This document shows, one piece after another, positions 61,409-64,000 of a stretch of DNA of 64,000 bases. The translations under genes were made by a program, and so were the position numbers. The stretch spans positions 5,952,001-6,016,000 of the forward strand of contig NZ_CP139965.1 in assembly GCF_034424375.1 (NCBI RefSeq). The letters run 5' to 3'. The notes beneath the pieces are model-generated. The model searched no databases. It was not told the DNA's origin and was given only the letters and a program-made list of their open reading frames with translations. The stretch's first letter is position 1; every line of letters begins with the position of its first letter. This stretch comes from Paraburkholderia kururiensis (GTDB taxonomy: Bacteria > Pseudomonadota > Gammaproteobacteria > Burkholderiales > Burkholderiaceae).

Positions 61409-61738
61409 ATGAAACTACCTTTGGACATTTCGTTTCAGGGCGTGGACCGCTCCGAAGCCGTGGAAGAAGCCGTGACCCGGCATGCCGAAAAGCTCGACGG
61501 TCTCTATCCGGACATCATTCGCTGCCGCGTGAGCCTGGTGCTGGACGAGAAGCACAAGAGCCAGGGCAAGCAGTTCAACGTGCGCATCGACGTCACGATT
61601 CCCGGGCGCGAACTCGTTTCGAACAACGAGCGCAACGAAGACCTCTACGTCGCGTTGCGCGACGCGTTCAAAGACATCACGCGCATGCTCGAAGACACGG
61701 TGCGCAAGCAGCGCGACGAAAGCCGGCAGTCGTCGTAG
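61409..61738 (+). CDS. Ribosome hibernation factor, HPF/RaiA family
   Basis: The protein has 109 residues with the S30AE fold pattern: PLDISFQGVDRSEAVEEAV, EKLDGLYPDIIRCRVSLV, and ELVSNNERNEDLYVALRDAF. It resembles short HPF, which sits in the decoding site of idle ribosomes. It is divergent from the DksA-like gene, so both may respond to starvation. Confidence 0.88.
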   Translation: MKLPLDISFQGVDRSEAVEEAVTRHAEKLDGLYPDIIRCRVSLVLDEKHKSQGKQFNVRIDVTIPGRELVSNNERNEDLYVALRDAFKDITRMLEDTVRKQRDESRQSS

Positions 61739-61769
61739 GCTGCCGCATTCCTGCCGTCTCCTCACATCC

Positions 61770-61808
61770 AGCGCGAGCGGAGTCATGCATGACCGCCCCG
61801 CTCGCGCT
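61770..61808. terminator. Bidirectional hairpin between hibernation factor and nickel permease
   Basis: AGCGCGAGCGG (61770-61780) pairs perfectly over 11 bases with CCGCTCGCGCT (61798-61808). The loop contains the palindrome GTCATGCATGAC. It lies exactly between two convergent genes. Confidence 0.6.
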
Positions 61809-62869
61809 CACCCCGCTACCTTCACCTCGATCTCGTCGTAGCGCTTCACGCGATACACGAGCGCCGACACCAGCCAGCACAGCACGAAGAGTCCGATCAC
61901 GACGTAGCCCACCAGGCCGAAGTTTTCGGAAGCCAGCGCGAGCGCGTCCCAGAACGGGCCCTTGAGCGCGAGCTTGTTCGCCGCAAGCGCGAGCACCTCC
62001 ACGCCGCCGATCACCACTGCCACCACCACGGAAACCAGCGTCACCGTCAGGTTGTAGTAGAGCTTGCGGATGGGCCGCACGAATGCCCAGCGGTAGGCGC
62101 CCGTCATGAGAATGCCGTCCGTGGCATCCACGAGCGACATGCCCGCCGTGAAGAGCACGGGCATCACCATGACGGACCAGAACGAGAGGCCGTCCGTCGC
62201 CTGGGTCGCGGAGATGCCGAACAGCGCGACTTCCGTAGCGGTATCGAAGCCGAGCCCGAACAGAAAGCCGATGGGATACAGATGCCAGCTGCGCGACGCG
62301 AGTCCGAAGAGCGGCCGGAAAATGCGCGCGAGCAACCCGCGCTGCGAGAGCAGCAGATCCAGATCCTCCTCCACGAGCACGCCGCCGCGGCGCACCGAAC
62401 GAAACGTGCGATACACCGACGTGAGAATCGCGAAGTTGGCTGCCGCGAGCAGAAACAGAAACGACGCCGACACCACCGTCCCGATCATGCCGCCCACCGC
62501 CTTGAACTGCGGAAACTGCGCCGCGATGCGCGTAGTCGCGCAGGCCACGGCCACCGACATCAGCACCACCACGGTGGAATGCCCCAGCGAAAAGAAGAGC
62601 CCCGCGCACAGCGGATCGCGACGCGCTCCAACGAGCTTGCGCGTCACGTTGTCGATGGCGGCGATGTGGTCGGCGTCCACGGCGTGGCGCAGACCAAAGG
62701 TGTAGGCGAGCAGCGCGGTGCCGAGCAGCACCGGCTTGTCGTGAAACGCCGCGAAGGCCCAGGCCCACGCGGCTGCATTGAAGGCGAGCAGGAAGGCGTA
62801 GATCAGAGCCACGCGGCGGCGCGACGTGGCCTGTCCATCGTTGAACAACTGGAACGCTCGTTCGAGCAC
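61808..62869 (-). CDS. Nickel/cobalt permease, HoxN/NixA family
   Basis: The protein has 353 residues from a GTG start at 62869 with AGGGAG five bases upstream; a longer reading from 62953 adds an unlikely Ala/Pro-rich N terminus. Family signatures are RHAVDADHIAAIDNVTRKL in helix 2, FSLGHSTVV, and LGFDTATEVALFG. About eight membrane helices are present. It would import Ni2+ or Co2+ for enzymes such as urease or for cobalamin. No metal-enzyme genes are nearby in the window. Confidence 0.9.
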   Translation of the reverse strand: MLERAFQLFNDGQATSRRRVALIYAFLLAFNAAAWAWAFAAFHDKPVLLGTALLAYTFGLRHAVDADHIAAIDNVTRKLVGARRDPLCAGLFFSLGHSTVVVLMSVAVACATTRIAAQFPQFKAVGGMIGTVVSASFLFLLAAANFAILTSVYRTFRSVRRGGVLVEEDLDLLLSQRGLLARIFRPLFGLASRSWHLYPIGFLFGLGFDTATEVALFGISATQATDGLSFWSVMVMPVLFTAGMSLVDATDGILMTGAYRWAFVRPIRKLYYNLTVTLVSVVVAVVIGGVEVLALAANKLALKGPFWDALALASENFGLVGYVVIGLFVLCWLVSALVYRVKRYDEIEVKVAG

Positions 62870-63199
62870 GGCAACTCCCTGCGGTTGGCATTCAAGGCTG
62901 GATAAGCGTGCGGCAGCGGGCGGCGCTGGACGGCGGGCACTTAAGGCGGGCACCTAAGGTGGACATTTAAGGCGCGCGCTTCAGCCGGTGCGCCGAGACC
63001 CGGCAAACTCGCGGGCGAGTGTACGGGCGCGCTTCCAGGACCGTCAAGCCGAAGAAAGAATTGGCCGGCGCCATCGCGTGGCGCGGACATCTTCGCGAGT
63101 GCATCCATACGCGCCGATATGCGTCCTGGAAGCGTCTCTTACGTCAGTTAGAATCGGCCCGTCATTCCGAAAGAAAAATGAAACCTGGGAGCGCGACGC
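62870..63199. other. Gap between divergent genes
   Basis: No gene was recognised. The first 100 bases contain the short repeat AAGGYGGRCA three times (GGCGGGCACTTAAGGCGGGC region near 62933-62970). Divergent promoters are expected here but were not resolved. Confidence 0.35.
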
Positions 63200-64000
63200 A
63201 TGCGACGCGGCACGAACAAACTCAAACAACCTTCCCTCTGGGCCGCGGCGACCGCCGTCGCGCTCGGTCTTCTCGCCGCCACGACCTGGCGCGCCGATGC
63301 GGCCCGCATCACGCACGTTTCGCCGCAAGGCACCGTCGCGCAGGTCCGGCAGATCGTGGTCAAGTTCGACGAAGCGATGGTGCCGTTCGGCGCGCCTGAC
63401 CTCGCGGCGCCCGCCACCGTAAAGTGCAACGACGCGTCCGCGAGCGCCGGTCAGTCGCGCTGGATCGACGAACGCACGTGGGCCTGGGACTTCTCCGCCG
63501 ACCTGCCGCCGGGCGTCGCCTGCTCCGTGGATCTGAAAGACGGGCTGAAGTCCTCGGCCGGCAACGCGCTCACCGGACCACGGCACTATGCGTTCAAGAC
63601 GGGCGGTCCGTTCGTGCAGGACGTGGAGCCCACCGGCGACGAGATCGAAGAGCGCCAGGCCTTCGTACTGACGCTCAACGGACCCGCAACGGATGCCTCC
63701 GTGAAGCAGCACGTGTGGTGCGAGTCCAGTGGACTCGGCAACCGCATTCCGATCACGAGCGTCGATGCCGCCACACGCACGGCCTTGCTCAAGCGTTTCC
63801 GCCTGCAAAAGGACGCCGCACGCGTGCTCACGCTGCAATGCCAGCAGGCGCTGCCTTCGGGCACGAAGGCGCAACTGGTCTACGGCAAGGGCGTGGCAAG
63901 CCCGAGCGGCATCGCCAACGACGTGGAGAGACGCTTCGACTTCACGGTGCGCGCGCCGTTTGCCGCGAGCTTCAGCTGCGAGCGCGAAAACGCGAAGGCG
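63200..64000 (+). CDS. Alpha-2-macroglobulin-like protein (N-terminal part)
   Basis: The first 267 codons are present and the gene runs off the window. A signal peptide (about 1-34, ending ADA) is followed by RITHVSPQGTVAQVRQIVVK and DEAMVPFG, then WAWDFSADLPPGV, the start of the large bacterial alpha-2-macroglobulin family. Such proteins trap proteases at the cell envelope. The ATG at 63200 gives a clean signal peptide. The thioester region, if present, lies beyond the window. Confidence 0.75.
   Translation, partial: MRRGTNKLKQPSLWAAATAVALGLLAATTWRADAARITHVSPQGTVAQVRQIVVKFDEAMVPFGAPDLAAPATVKCNDASASAGQSRWIDERTWAWDFSADLPPGVACSVDLKDGLKSSAGNALTGPRHYAFKTGGPFVQDVEPTGDEIEERQAFVLTLNGPATDASVKQHVWCESSGLGNRIPITSVDAATRTALLKRFRLQKDAARVLTLQCQQALPSGTKAQLVYGKGVASPSGIANDVERRFDFTVRAPFAASFSCERENAKA

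Noticed and set aside
1..64000. tRNA, rRNA, riboswitches, integrase or intact insertion sequences
   Set aside because: None was recognised by eye on either strand. A cobalamin or nickel switch before the HoxN-type gene was considered but no conserved box was seen; covariance-model searches would be needed to exclude small RNAs.

Overview
The window is high-GC DNA from a member of the Burkholderiales, most like Paraburkholderia or a close relative. The assignment rests on overall base composition, a DUF4148 lipoprotein, the actP/DUF485/DUF294/exonuclease operon, and an aromatic gene set resembling those of Ralstonia, Comamonas and Burkholderia. It is an inference, since no rRNA or marker gene is present.

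Positions 1-10.2 kb: the end of an AraH-type sugar permease, a decayed CapA-like remnant, a sensor-kinase-like gene with a degenerate ATPase domain, and a tightly overlapping mxaRSACKL set (methanol dehydrogenase maturation genes) with no dehydrogenase gene in view. An SDR and an AraC regulator follow. Positions 10.3-14.1 kb: a one-heme outer-membrane barrel-like protein and a diheme cytochrome c4 behind an FNR-type promoter, then a diguanylate cyclase.

Positions 14.3-37.8 kb are the core, an aromatic-catabolism island. A phenol-type sigma-54 activator and a GntR repressor are divergent from dmpKLMNOP (phenol hydroxylase), dmpQBCEFGHID (complete catechol meta-cleavage to pyruvate and acetyl-CoA) and a FadL/TodX porin. 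Facing it is a tmoABCDEF toluene 4-monooxygenase operon followed by its own XylR/TbuT-type activator. Toluene or benzene would enter through the porin, be hydroxylated by Tmo to cresol or phenol, then to (methyl)catechol by Dmp, and be cleaved. Both operons have readable -24/-12 promoters and share an upstream activator motif. The two sensors differ exactly at the phenol-contacting residues.

Positions 37.8-43 kb are accessory: a DUF4148 lipoprotein, a duplicated beta-helix surface protein, an AT-rich arylsulfotransferase-like lipoprotein of foreign composition, and a transposase scrap. Positions 43-49 kb hold the acetate permease operon and small unknown genes. Positions 49-56 kb hold a CUT1-type carbohydrate ABC transporter with an enolase-superfamily enzyme, a rhamnose-mutarotase-like protein and a divergent IclR regulator. 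Positions 56-64 kb hold hipBA with four phased operators, a PMP3 protein, a photolyase, a Gly-rich secreted protein, a DksA-like protein, a hibernation factor, a nickel/cobalt permease, and the start of an alpha-2-macroglobulin-like gene. No tRNA, rRNA, CRISPR array or intact insertion sequence was recognised.
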